Shown here: positions 29,625 through 41,278 of the stretch, in pieces
How positions within the stretch are numbered: position 1 is the stretch's first letter
How the letters are laid out: the number at the start of each line of letters is the position of its first letter
Origin: Myxococcales bacterium
Lineage (GTDB): Bacteria > Myxococcota_A > Polyangia > Polyangiales > JADJMO01
Direction of reading: 5' to 3'
NCBI GenBank assembly: GCA_016709545.1
Contig: JADJMO010000009.1
Location: 248,001 to 312,000 of the forward strand
Length of the DNA: 64,000 nt
Position numbers and translations under genes: made by a program
The notes under the pieces: model-generated
Told to the model about the DNA's origin: nothing
Databases searched by the model: none
Seen by the model: only the letters and a program-made list of their open reading frames with translations

Positions 29625-30383
29625 GTGACGCAGAAGCGGCCCAGCAAGCAGGACGTGATGACCGCCCTCTTGACCAAGGACCCGAGCGTGTTCGTGCACT
29701 TCGACCCGCGCTGCGACGGCGTGGTGTTGCCGCCGCACCTGCGCAAGCAGCCGCGCGTGGTGCTGCAATACGGCCTCAACATGCCCGTGCCGATCCCCGA
29801 CCTCGAGGTCGGCGAAGACGGCCTCGGCGCCACGCTGTCGTTCGCGCGCACGCCCACCTGGACCTTCGTCCCCTGGACCGCGGTGTTCGCGATCGTCAAC
29901 GAAGAGGGCCAGGGCATGCTGTGGGAGACCGAGGTGCCGCGCGAGGTGCGCGAGGAGCCGGCCAAGGTCGAGCCACCGGGCAAGTCCGAGGGCAAGTCCG
30001 AGGGCAAGTCCGAGGGGAAGAAGGGCAAGGCCGACCCGAAGGGCGGCAAGAAGGGCGCGCGTCCGCTGCTGCGCGCCGTCGAGGGAGGCGCCCCCAAGTC
30101 GGAGCGAACCGAGCCTCGGGAGGCGCCGCGGGTCGTGGAGGCACCGGCCGAGGCCGCGGCCGCCGAGGTCGAAGCGGCGAAGCCGGCCGCGGAGACCGCA
30201 GCGCCGGAGAGCGTGCCGCCCGAGCGGCCGAAGCGAGAGGCGAAGGCGACGGACGACGCCCCGCCGTCGAAGGACGACGCCCCCACCCGCGAGCCCCGCG
30301 AGAGCGACGAGATCGTCGAGATCCCCGAGACCGCGGCCAAGAAGAAGCGCGAGCTGCCGCCCTGGCTGCGCGTCGTGAAGTGA
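29625..30383 (+). CDS. sspB: SspB-like ClpXP adaptor with extended linker and ClpX-docking tail
   Basis: Residues 1-110 match the SspB substrate-binding fold: VFVHFDPRCDGVVLPPHLR, VLQYGLNMPVPIPDLEV, LGATLSFARTP and FVPWTAVFAIVNEEGQGM. A linker of about 130 residues follows (GKSE repeats, then Glu/Ala/Pro rich). The last residues, ELPPWLRVVK, match the XB peptide at the end of Escherichia coli SspB (ending LRVVK), which docks on the ClpX N-terminal domain. It should deliver ssrA-tagged or other proteins to ClpXP. GTG 29625 is the start. The linker is much longer than in E. coli. The gene ends 4 bases before convergent coaD. Confidence 0.85.
   Translation: MTQKRPSKQDVMTALLTKDPSVFVHFDPRCDGVVLPPHLRKQPRVVLQYGLNMPVPIPDLEVGEDGLGATLSFARTPTWTFVPWTAVFAIVNEEGQGMLWETEVPREVREEPAKVEPPGKSEGKSEGKSEGKKGKADPKGGKKGARPLLRAVEGGAPKSERTEPREAPRVVEAPAEAAAAEVEAAKPAAETAAPESVPPERPKREAKATDDAPPSKDDAPTREPRESDEIVEIPETAAKKKRELPPWLRVVK
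29979..30014 (+). repeat. Three copies of a 12-bp direct repeat encoding GKSE
   Basis: The unit GGCAAGTCCGAG occurs three times in tandem inside the linker of the SspB-like gene and is followed by a diverged fourth unit (GGGAAGAAG). Such repeats expand and contract by slippage, so linker length may vary between strains. Confidence 0.8.
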
Positions 30384-30387
30384 CCAG

Positions 30388-30873
30388 CTACTCGGCCGGC
30401 ACGTAACGGAGCGAGAGCGCCGCCGCGACCGCCGGCGGCACGTAGCGAGTGACGTCTCCCCCGTGGGTGGCGATCTCGCGCACCAACGACGCCGAGACGA
30501 ACCCGCGCTCGACGCGCGTGGGCAGGAAGACCGTGTCGATCTCCGGCTGCATGTCGGCGTTGGCGTGGGCGATCTGCAGCTCGTACTCGAAGTCGGTGGC
30601 AGCCCGGAAACCGCGCACGATGGCGACCGCGCGCCGCGCCTTGGCGTAGTGGATGAGCAGGCCGTCGAACTCGTCGATCTCGACGTTGGGGACGTTCCGG
30701 GTCACCTCGCGCAGGAGCGACATCCGCTGCTCGTTGTCGAACAGGGGCTGCTTGGTCGCGTGGCGGCCGATGGCCACGACGACCCGGTCGAACAGGGCCG
30801 CCGCCCGGTGGACCACGTCCAGGTGGCCGAAGGTGACGGGGTCGAAGCTACCGGCATAGACGGCGAGGCGCAT
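30388..30873 (-). CDS. coaD: Phosphopantetheine adenylyltransferase
   Basis: The 161-residue protein has the expected length. Visible motifs are YAGSFDPVTFGHLDVV (the nucleotidyl-transferase HxGH-type motif GHLD), ATKQPLFDNEQRM, IVRGFRAATDFEYELQ and the FVSASLVREIA segment that binds ATP phosphates (usually ISSSLVKEIA). It catalyses the penultimate step of coenzyme A synthesis, ATP plus 4'-phosphopantetheine to dephospho-CoA, as a cytosolic hexamer. The gene is convergent with the sspB-like gene and is divergent from secA (about 100 bases between starts). Confidence 0.97.
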   Translation of the reverse strand: MRLAVYAGSFDPVTFGHLDVVHRAAALFDRVVVAIGRHATKQPLFDNEQRMSLLREVTRNVPNVEIDEFDGLLIHYAKARRAVAIVRGFRAATDFEYELQIAHANADMQPEIDTVFLPTRVERGFVSASLVREIATHGGDVTRYVPPAVAAALSLRYVPAE

Positions 30874-30974
30874 GCGGGGCGGGAGCCTAGGCGCGCCTCC
30901 GGGGGAGCGTCGAGCGGTTCCTGACGGCCCCCCCTTTGCTTCCCCCGAAAGCGTGACTACCTAGCGGAGATCAC

Positions 30975-34147
<3,173 letters not shown>

Positions 34148-34162
34148 GCGGGAACGGGTAAG

Positions 34163-34619
34163 ATGAGGGCGATGGCCGTTCGGCGCGTCGCCCTCTTCTG
34201 TTTCGGCGCACTGACGCTGACGTTCGGCTGCGGGGATGTGCCCGCAGCGCAGGACACCGCGGACGCCCGGCCGGACGTCGAGTGCTTCGGTGGCTCCATT
34301 CGGTGTGACGACAGCGTGGTCCGCTTCGATCGGTCCTACACCCGTCGACTCGAGACGTACGAGTGCAGCAAGGGCTGCCGCAAGGACGACGGCGCACGGC
34401 GTGTCCCCAGTGACCCTGCGTCGGCGTTTGAGGAGTCTCGCCCCAAGCTGTCGGGTGACACGTGCCTGGCAAACGACGACTGCGTCCCATCGGCGGCTGC
34501 GCTCGAGTGCGTCGGTGGCATCTGTCGGGCGCGCGCCACCACGGACGCCGGGGGCGGAGACGCCGTGGTCGGCACGGACAGCGGCGATGCAGGCGACCAG
34601 TACACCGCCGTCCATATAG
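34163..34619 (+). pseudogene. Lipoprotein truncated by IS630 remnant
   Basis: The product begins with a signal peptide ending LTLTFGCGDVP (lipobox), then Cys-rich sequence (DVECFGGSIRCDDS, ECSKGCRKDDG, GDTCLANDDCVPS, ECVGGICRARA) and an Asp/Gly-rich stretch ending near GDAGDQYT. The reading frame then runs into sequence related to a transposase, so the 3' part of the original gene is missing. The style matches the intact Cys-rich lipoproteins elsewhere in the window. It lies 15 bases after secA. Confidence 0.65.
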
Positions 34620-35003
34620 AACCAAACGCTCCGCGGTCGTCCAAGAGACGATGGCAAGAGTGCTATTCGAGCCGACCAAGAAGCAGCTACCCACCAGGTC
34701 ACCAACCCGCACACGGCGCTGGATTTCTTGGGGTTCATGCGAAAGGTTGTTCGTGCGTATCCTGATCAGGAGTTGCACGTCATCCTCGACAACTCCTCGA
34801 CGCACAGCACTGACGATGTCGCCGCGTGGCTCGCTGAGAATCCTCAGGTCACGTTCCATTACACGCCGACGAGCGCATCTTGGCTCAATCAAGTTGAGGG
34901 CTTCTTTGGCATCCTCGGCAAGCAGTCGTTGAGCACCGTCGACTTCCGACCATTGGACGAAACCGACCGCCGCCATCAGCAGGAGCCACGAGCGAATGCT
35001 TGA
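34620..35003 (+). mobile_element. IS630-family transposase remnant (C-terminal half)
   Basis: In the frame entered at about 34620 the reading runs through ALDFLGFMRKVV, YPDQELHVILDNSSTHST, VAAWLAENPQVTFHYTP and TSASWLNQVEGFFGIL, which is the DDE core signature of IS630/Tc1-like transposases (second Asp in LDN, Glu in NQVE). The first Asp and the N-terminal DNA-binding part are gone, no start codon lies upstream in frame, and after QSLSTVDFRPLDE the alignment is lost at 34965-35003. It is a non-functional fragment. No inverted repeats or target-site duplication could be identified by eye. Confidence 0.85.
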
Positions 35004-35024
35004 CCGTACTTCGACGGCGGTGTT

Positions 35025-36200
35025 CTAGGGCGGCTCGACGGGCTCCTCGCCGATCACCAGCTTGGCTGCCTCGCTGACCCGGACGTGCACGTGGTTGTCG
35101 TGGTTCGGCCAGTGCTGGAGGTGGGTGCCGTCCGAGTAGAGGGGGACGAGGCTCGTCGCGATCACGCCGTCCTTGGCGAGCGGCGCGGCCGCGGGGCGAA
35201 CCAGCTCGATGAGCTCCTGGTCGAGGAACATCATCGTGACGATGCCGCCCTCGTAGAACCCCGCGAGCTCGCGCGCCGTGGCGCGGGCGTCGAGGCCCTT
35301 GGCGGTGCCGTTCACGCACGCGCGCCCGCCGTCGACCGAAGACGTCGTGCAGAAGCTCCGCCACGCGGACCCGCCGTCGCTGCCGTAGAGCGAGACGTCG
35401 ACGTCCTTGCCGCGCTGGTGCGAGGCGTGGCGCGGCGCGCCGACGTCGTTGCCCGGGGTCTCGCCGTCCCACTGCGAGAAGTCGTACGGATAGAACGGGA
35501 GCTTCTTCATCGCGATCATGCGGCGGCCCGCCGAGCGCAGCAGCATCAAGAGGTCGCGGCGGCCGAACTGGTAGCGGAACACGGTGCCGCCGTCGTGCGC
35601 GTAGCCGTCGACCGCGGGGTCGTTGGCCAGCGGGAGCTGCAGCAGGTGGCTGCAGTCGCTGGCGCAGGTCAGGCCGTCCGCGAACGGCGTGCGGGTGATG
35701 GTGAGCGTGCCCGTGAACGCCGTCGTCGAGGTGACCCGCACCCAGAAGGTGGCCGCCGCGTCGCCGTCGAACACCGCGAGCGTGCGCAGCCCCCCTCCCC
35801 CGTCGGTCTCGCCGAGCGCCTTGCGCGCGCCCGCGGTCCAGCGCTCGACCTTCATCACGACCGGCTGCGACGAGGGCGAGAACGTGAGCATGAAGTGCAG
35901 GTGCTCGCCGGGCTTGGTCTCGACGCGGAACACCGCCTCGCCCTTGGCGGGCACCGAGACCGGCTGCTTGCCGTCGACGCCGGGCTTCTCGCCGTCGACG
36001 GGCGGTGGCGCGACCGGACCCGTGTCGGGTGCGACGGTGTCTCCGACGGCGTCACCTGTGTCGGGAGAACCGACGTCGCCGCTCGTCTCGGTCGCCACGT
36101 CGACGGCCGCGTCCAGGTCGGCGTCGCTCGTCTCGCCGGGCTCGGTGCCGCTGCAGGCCGCGAGGAAAGCGCAGAGAGGAAGCCCGAGCCAGCGCACCAT
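35025..36200 (-). CDS. Lipoprotein with MepA-like (M74) murein endopeptidase domain
   Basis: The 391-residue protein has a signal peptide ending CAFLAACSGTE (lipobox), a DTG/Ala/Pro-rich linker, a beta-sandwich-like region (about 85-180) and a C-terminal peptidase domain with SHQRGKDVDVSLYG and HWPNHDNHVHVRV, the zinc-site motifs of penicillin-insensitive murein endopeptidases (LAS superfamily). These enzymes cut cross-links in peptidoglycan. Lipid anchoring places it at the outer membrane or cell surface, where it could reshape the cell's own wall or attack other cells. The Cys residues in the domain suggest disulfides. Confidence 0.8.
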   Translation of the reverse strand: MVRWLGLPLCAFLAACSGTEPGETSDADLDAAVDVATETSGDVGSPDTGDAVGDTVAPDTGPVAPPPVDGEKPGVDGKQPVSVPAKGEAVFRVETKPGEHLHFMLTFSPSSQPVVMKVERWTAGARKALGETDGGGGLRTLAVFDGDAAATFWVRVTSTTAFTGTLTITRTPFADGLTCASDCSHLLQLPLANDPAVDGYAHDGGTVFRYQFGRRDLLMLLRSAGRRMIAMKKLPFYPYDFSQWDGETPGNDVGAPRHASHQRGKDVDVSLYGSDGGSAWRSFCTTSSVDGGRACVNGTAKGLDARATARELAGFYEGGIVTMMFLDQELIELVRPAAAPLAKDGVIATSLVPLYSDGTHLQHWPNHDNHVHVRVSEAAKLVIGEEPVEPP

Positions 36201-36256
36201 CCGGCGAGGGTACCACCCCTTCGGAACCGGCGCCCGGTGGCGGGCATCGTTGGTGG

Positions 36257-37359
36257 GTGACCCCGCGCGCCCCCGCTGCCCACTTCGACCGCCCCGAGCA
36301 CCGCGCCCTCGACCGCGCCGCCCTGCGGCTCGAGCGCATGCGGTCCACCGCGAACTTCCGCGACGGGCGGTTCTGGAACCCGAGCGGCGCCAAGCCTGGC
36401 CTCACGCCTGGCAACCACATGGGCTTGCTCCGCGACTGGATCCAGAACGGCGCGCGACGCACGCCCCCGGCCCCATGCCCATGGTGTCGCCAGTGTCGGC
36501 GTGGCGCGACCCGGCCCGCACCGACCTGCGGGCCACGTGGCTCGGGCACTCCACGGTGCTGCTCGAGATCGACGGCGCGCGCATCCTCACCGATCCGGTG
36601 TGGGCCGACCGCGCCTCGCCCACGCAGGCGTTCGGCCCATTGCGCTTCCACCGCGCGCCCGTCTCGCTCGCCGAGCTGCCACCGCTCGACGCCATCGTCG
36701 TGAGCCACGACCACTACGACCACCTCGACGCCGACGCCGTCGGTGCGCTCGCGCGCCGCACGCGCACGCCGTTCTTCACGGCCCTCGGGGTCGGCGCACA
36801 CCTCGAGCGCTTCGGGGTGCCGCCGGAGCGAATCACCGAGCTCGCGTGGTGGGAGCAGGCCGAGGTGCCGCGCACCGACGTGGTGATCACCGCGACGCCC
36901 GCGCAGCACTTCTCCGGGCGCGGCCCGTTCGACCGCAACCGCACGCTGTGGGCCGGGTGGGCGCTCGCGAGCCGGCGCCACAAGGTGTTCTTCTCCGGCG
37001 ACACCGGCCTCGAGCCCGCCTACCCCGAGATCGCGCGCCGGTGCGGGCCGTTCGATCTCATCATGCTCGAGGTCGGCGCGTACCACCCTGCGTGGGGCAC
37101 GATCCACCTCGGCCCCGACCAGGCTGTGCAGGCGCACGCCGCGCTCGGCGGCGGCGCGTTCCTGCCGGTGCACTGGGGCACGTTCGACCTCGCGCTCCAC
37201 GCCTGGGACGACCCCATCCTCGCGCTCGAGCGGGCGGCCCGCGACACCGAGCTGCCGCTGGTCGCGCCCCTGCTCGGCGAGGCGCGGGTCATCGGCGACC
37301 GGGACGACGTGCGGCGCCAGCCCCAGGTGTCATGGTGGCGTGACGTGGTCCCGGCCTAG
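36257..37359 (+). CDS. Metallo-beta-lactamase-fold hydrolase (UlaG/NAPE-PLD-like), one frame break
   Basis: The N-terminal 70 residues (HFDRPEHRALDRAALR, FRDGRFWNPSG) come from the frame starting at GTG 36257. The rest continues in another frame with TWLGHSTVLLEIDGARILTDP, the metal motif VSHDHYDHLD, AQHFSGRG, FFSGDTGLEP and LPVHWGTFDLA. These are the hallmarks of the UlaG/phospholipase-D-like MBL group (NAPE-PLD homologues). Adding one C to the C5 run at 36464-36468 joins the frames to 367 residues. The N-terminal part resembles the region that precedes the MBL fold in this group. There is no export signal. Confidence 0.8.
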
Positions 37360-37400
37360 CGGACGTGGATGCGGACCGCGGCGGCGGGTATCCTGTCGCG

Positions 37401-38336
37401 ATGTCCTTCGTCCGCTCCTCGGCCTTGGCCTTCGCGCTCGTGTTCGTCGGCTGCGGTGGCACCGACGGCGAGATCGGCCCCGCACCCGAAGACGCGGCGG
37501 CCGAGGTGGACGATCCGTTCCAGCCCGACACGGGGACCCTCGTCGAGGACACGTCGCTCGCCGACACCGGCGCGGGCGAGGCCGCGACGGACGCCGACGC
37601 CGCCAAGCCGGACGCGCCCAAGCCCGACGCGGCCACTGCGTGCCAGGCCGCGCTGATCGAGCTCGGGGTCTCGTTCAAGACCACCGCGGCGCGCGGCGTG
37701 GTCGACGCGATCAAGCTCAACGGGCCGATCAACGGCGTCACCTTCGCGAGCGGCACCAGCACGACGACGATGGGCGACCCGGTCGCCTGCGAGTTCGTGA
37801 AGACGCTGCACGCCTTCGCGGGGCTGGCGAAGAGCAAGGGCTTCGTCCGCATCGGCACGCTCGGGAGCTACTGCTACCGCTGCTGCTGCGCGTGGAGCAG
37901 CACCAACTTCTGCCGCGGTCTGTCCGACCCGGAACCCTCGTGCGGCACGTCCGGGTATTCGACCCACTCGTGGGGCCGCGCGGTCGACGTGCGCTACCTC
38001 TACAAGGCCGACGGCACCCGCTACGACATCAACGACGCGACCCACTGGGTGAAGTACGGCAGCACCGACACCTGCGTGCGCGGCCTCGCCGACCAGCCCG
38101 CTGGCAGCATCAGTCAGCAGCTCTACCAGCTCGCCTGCGACGCCACGAAGAACAAGATCTTCGGCATTGTGCTCACCCCCAACTACAACGCCGCGCACCG
38201 CAACCACCTGCACATGGACATCGGCGAGAAGGGCACGCCGAGCAGCTTCACGACCAAGAGCCTGCCGCTCGGGCCGGCCGCGGACTTCGTCGGCATCGAC
38301 GACGCGCCGGTCTCCGACGCCTGCGGCGACGAGTAG
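37401..38336 (+). CDS. Extensin-like/LAS-superfamily lipoprotein
   Basis: The 311-residue protein has a signal peptide ending VFVGCGGTDG (lipobox), an acidic/Ala linker (DTG and DADAAKPDAPKP), and a domain of about 220 residues carrying CQAALIELGVSFK, then STHSWGRAVDVRYLY and HRNHLHMDIG. The His/Asp and HxH spacing matches the extensin-like C-terminal domain (LAS metallopeptidase fold), which is expected to act on peptidoglycan peptides. A Cys cluster (CYRCCCAW, then NFCRG) in the domain is unusual and probably forms disulfides. The next gene, also a wall-active lipoprotein, is 106 bases downstream. Confidence 0.75.
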   Translation: MSFVRSSALAFALVFVGCGGTDGEIGPAPEDAAAEVDDPFQPDTGTLVEDTSLADTGAGEAATDADAAKPDAPKPDAATACQAALIELGVSFKTTAARGVVDAIKLNGPINGVTFASGTSTTTMGDPVACEFVKTLHAFAGLAKSKGFVRIGTLGSYCYRCCCAWSSTNFCRGLSDPEPSCGTSGYSTHSWGRAVDVRYLYKADGTRYDINDATHWVKYGSTDTCVRGLADQPAGSISQQLYQLACDATKNKIFGIVLTPNYNAAHRNHLHMDIGEKGTPSSFTTKSLPLGPAADFVGIDDAPVSDACGDE

Positions 38337-38442
38337 CGGGCACAGTCGCCGGCGTGGGGAGTGGAGTCCCCGCGCCGCGGGCTGCGATCCGCGCGAATCC
38401 AGCAGATCTCGCCCGGGCACGCCCGCTGCAATCGCCGGAGGC

Positions 38443-39744
38443 ATGCGCACCCCGCTCCTCGCCCTCCTCCTGTGTCTCCCTGCCTGCGCGGTCGACGGCG
38501 CGGGCGACCCCGACCTGAGCGCCGCCGACACGGGTTCGAGCACCGACGCTGGTCCCGACACGGACCCGACCCCGAGCGAGGCCTCTTCGAGCTCGGACAC
38601 CGGCGCTCCGGCAGAGACGGAAGCGGGCGCGCCCGACACCGGGGCCACGCCCGAGGACACCGGGACCAAGCCCGCCACCGGCGACAAGAAGGTCATCGCC
38701 TACTTCGCCGAGTGGGCCGTCTACGGGCGCAACTTCCACGTGCCGGACGTCGACGGCTCGCTCGTCACCCACCTGAACTACGCCTTCCTGAACGTGACCG
38801 GGGGCGAGTGCGCGATCGGCGACAGCTACGCCGCGCTCGACAAGGCCTATCCGGGCGACACCTGGGACGCGGGCGTGCTGCGCGGGAGCTTCCACCAGCT
38901 GCAGCTCCTCAAGGCCAAGCACCCGAAGCTGCGCGTGCTGCTCTCGATCGGCGGGTGGACCTGGTCGGACGGATTCTCCGCCGCCGCCGCGACCGACGCG
39001 GGCCGCAGCAAGCTCGCCAAGTCGTGCGCCGCGATCATGAACAAGTACGGCTTCGACGGCCTCGACGTCGACTGGGAGTACCCGGGCGGAGGTGGGCTCG
39101 CGGCGGGCAAGCCCGAGGACACGCAGAACTTCACCAAGCTCCTCGCCGCGTTCCGCGCGGAGCTTGGCGCGGGCAAGCTGCACAGCATCGCGGCGCCGGC
39201 CGGGCCCGCGATGATCAAGAACCTCGAGCTCGCCAAGATCCACGGCTACCTCGACTCGATCAACGTCATGTCGTACGACTTCCACGGCGCGTGGGAGAAG
39301 ACGGGCGACCCCTCGCCCGCCGGCTGGGACACGGACGCCGCGGTGAAGGCGTACCTCGACGGCGGCGTGCCCGCGGCGAAGATCGTGCTCGGCGGCGCGT
39401 TCTACGGGCGTGGCTGGTCGGGCGTCGGCGCCACCGCCAACGGGCTCTTCCAGCCCGCGACCGGCGCCTCACCCGGCACCTACGAGGCGGGCGTGCTCGA
39501 CTTCCACGACCTCGCCGCGAACTACGTCCCGAAGTACAAGCGCTACTGGGATCCCGTCGCCAAGGCCCCGTGGCTCTACGACGCGGCCAAGCAGATCATG
39601 ATCAGCTACGACGACGCCGAGTCGCTCGGCGTGCGCGGCAAGTACATCGTCGACCGCGGCCTCGGCGGGATGATGATCTGGGAGCTCTCGTCCGACGACA
39701 AGGCGCACACCCTCGGCAAGGCGGTCTGGGCGTCGCTGCACTGA
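38443..39744 (+). CDS. GH18 chitinase-family lipoprotein
   Basis: The 433-residue protein has a signal peptide ending LLLCLPACAVDG (lipobox), a Thr/Asp/Gly/Ser-rich linker (about 20-80), then a complete GH18 domain: KVIAYFAEWAVYGRNFHV (strand 1), RVLLSIGGWTWS (strand 3), the catalytic motif FDGLDVDWEYPG (DxxDxDxE), NVMSYDFHGAWE and GGMMIWELSSDD. It should hydrolyse chitin or N-acetylglucosamine polymers by the substrate-assisted mechanism, attached to the cell surface. With the two LAS lipoproteins upstream it forms a small set of secreted wall-degrading enzymes. Confidence 0.92.
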   Translation: MRTPLLALLLCLPACAVDGAGDPDLSAADTGSSTDAGPDTDPTPSEASSSSDTGAPAETEAGAPDTGATPEDTGTKPATGDKKVIAYFAEWAVYGRNFHVPDVDGSLVTHLNYAFLNVTGGECAIGDSYAALDKAYPGDTWDAGVLRGSFHQLQLLKAKHPKLRVLLSIGGWTWSDGFSAAAATDAGRSKLAKSCAAIMNKYGFDGLDVDWEYPGGGGLAAGKPEDTQNFTKLLAAFRAELGAGKLHSIAAPAGPAMIKNLELAKIHGYLDSINVMSYDFHGAWEKTGDPSPAGWDTDAAVKAYLDGGVPAAKIVLGGAFYGRGWSGVGATANGLFQPATGASPGTYEAGVLDFHDLAANYVPKYKRYWDPVAKAPWLYDAAKQIMISYDDAESLGVRGKYIVDRGLGGMMIWELSSDDKAHTLGKAVWASLH

Positions 39745-39803
39745 GACGGCGAATCGACGCAACTCTTCGCAGTCTCTTGCCGACCCCGGGGCAGGAGGCC
39801 TGA

Positions 39804-40682
39804 ATGAGCACCGTCGACCCGCTGAAGCAGAAGTCCGTCCTTCCCCCCCTCGACCTGAACCCGCCGACCAAGGCCGACGCGGCCAAGAAGAAGCCGGTCG
39901 ATCTCGACTACGTCCCGCAGGCGCCGCCGCTCCAGGTGAACGGGCTCTTCCCGAACACCGCGACCCAGGGCCCCGGCGTCAGCGCCAGCGTGTTCGGGCC
40001 AGTCTCGCCCGACCCGAAGGCCCTCGGCGACGCCGAGCTCGCCAAGAAGACGTCGCAGCTGTTCGCCACGATCAAGGCCAACCCGGGCAAGGCCAACGCC
40101 TACGACCTGAAGCTCGCCGGCGCGATGGTCGCGGAGATGGGGCGTCGCGCGAACGACAAGCTCTCGGCGCCCGTCGACCCGACCAAGCTGGGCAACGGCG
40201 AACTCTTCCAGCGCCTGCTCCTCGTCGACCTCAAGAAGCAGGCGGGACCGCTGAGCAAGGCCGAGGCGGACAACGCCGCGAAGCTCGAGGCGGAGTGGAA
40301 GAAGCGCACCGCCAACGACCCGACAAAGCAGCTCGCCGAGGCGCAGGTGAAGCGCGAGGCGCTGAAGAAGGAGATCGCCTTCCAGTGCGGCACCGCCGCC
40401 GCGGGCGCCCTCGGGATCGCGCCGCTCCCGAGCGCGGTCGGGTTGCTCGGCTCGGCGGTGATGGTCTACCACGAGGCCTCCCAGGGCCACTACGGAGCCG
40501 CCGGCCTCGAGGTCGCAACCACCGGCGCGGCCCTGCTCCTGCACGGGACGCCATGGGGAATTGGTGTCGAGATCGTCGCCGCCGGCGTGAACCTCGCCAA
40601 GTGCGGGGCTTTGATCAAGGACCTCCACGACGCAGACCAGCACCTGAAGGATCTCTCCAGCGTCGCCAAGGGCAAGCCGTGA
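39804..40682 (+). CDS. Protein with hydrophobic C-terminal segments, function unknown
   Basis: The 292-residue protein has a strong ribosome binding site (GGCAGGAGGCC). It starts with a disordered Pro/Lys stretch, has a helical middle (about 75-195) with Lys/Ala/Leu heptads such as AKKTSQLFATIKANPG, and ends with two hydrophobic segments (about 200-265, AAAGALGIAPLPSAVGLLGS and TTGAALLLHGTPWGI), so a membrane-inserting or pore-like role is possible. It has no signal peptide. The stop overlaps the start of the next membrane protein gene (GTGA), so the pair is translationally coupled. Confidence 0.65.
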   Translation: MSTVDPLKQKSVLPPLDLNPPTKADAAKKKPVDLDYVPQAPPLQVNGLFPNTATQGPGVSASVFGPVSPDPKALGDAELAKKTSQLFATIKANPGKANAYDLKLAGAMVAEMGRRANDKLSAPVDPTKLGNGELFQRLLLVDLKKQAGPLSKAEADNAAKLEAEWKKRTANDPTKQLAEAQVKREALKKEIAFQCGTAAAGALGIAPLPSAVGLLGSAVMVYHEASQGHYGAAGLEVATTGAALLLHGTPWGIGVEIVAAGVNLAKCGALIKDLHDADQHLKDLSSVAKGKP

Positions 40683-41104
40683 TCGGCTATCGCGAGGGTC
40701 TCCGAGCCATCGAGGTCCTGCGCTTCGAACACCGACCCTGGTGGCCCACGGTCATCTTGATGTTCCTCGCGAGCCTCCACGCGCTGACCTGGGGCAGCGC
40801 CTGGCTCCTCCTCCCGGCGCTGATCGTCGTCGCCGTCTTCTGGGCCCGGCGGCCTCGCGTGGTGCTCGAGCTGGACCACGACCGCCAGACGTTGCGCGTC
40901 CAGCGCGTGGGACCCGGGCGCGGCGGCTTCGAGCTGCCCTTCGGCTCGATCACCAGCGTGGCGTGCGTCGCCGTGGGACGAGAGAACGCGCTCGTCGTGC
41001 GCGACCAGGACGAGGAGGCCCACGTGGTCGTCCAGGGCATGCCCACCGAGAGGGACGCCGAGCGCCTCCGCGAGCTCCTCGCGCCGGTACGCGGCCCACG
41101 GTGA
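40679..41104 (+). CDS. Membrane protein with bacterial PH-like domain
   Basis: GTG 40679 overlaps the preceding stop. The 141-residue protein has two closely spaced membrane segments (PTVILMFLASLHALTWG and AWLLLPALIVVAVFW) and then about 80 residues of beta-rich sequence (VVLELDHDRQTLRVQRVG, FELPFGSITSVACV, ALVVRDQDEEAHVVVQG), ending with a helix (TERDAERLRELLAPV). The layout resembles small bacterial PH-domain membrane proteins. It may bind the coupled protein encoded upstream. Function unknown. Confidence 0.65.
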   Translation: MIGYREGLRAIEVLRFEHRPWWPTVILMFLASLHALTWGSAWLLLPALIVVAVFWARRPRVVLELDHDRQTLRVQRVGPGRGGFELPFGSITSVACVAVGRENALVVRDQDEEAHVVVQGMPTERDAERLRELLAPVRGPR

Positions 41105-41242
41105 GCGCGTCGGCAGCATCCTCGAGGCCTGTCCGAGAATGCCCGCCGGGCTCGATACCCGGAGGCACCGACTGTGCTCGACCTCGAGCTCGTCCTCACG
41201 CTGCAGAGTCTGCTGGCTCCTTGCGATCGAGCGACCGAGGGC

Positions 41243-41270
41243 TTGACACGCTCATCTCTCAATCTATGCT
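41243..41270 (+). promoter_or_regulatory. Sigma70-type promoter for the RAYT transposase gene
   Basis: TTGACA at 41243-41248 and TATGCT at 41265-41270 are separated by 16 bases, close to consensus and rare in this GC-rich sequence. Transcription would start near 41277, only about two bases before the transposase ATG at 41279, and no ribosome binding site is present, so the mRNA is probably leaderless. Confidence 0.65.
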
Positions 41271-41278
41271 CTTTCGAG

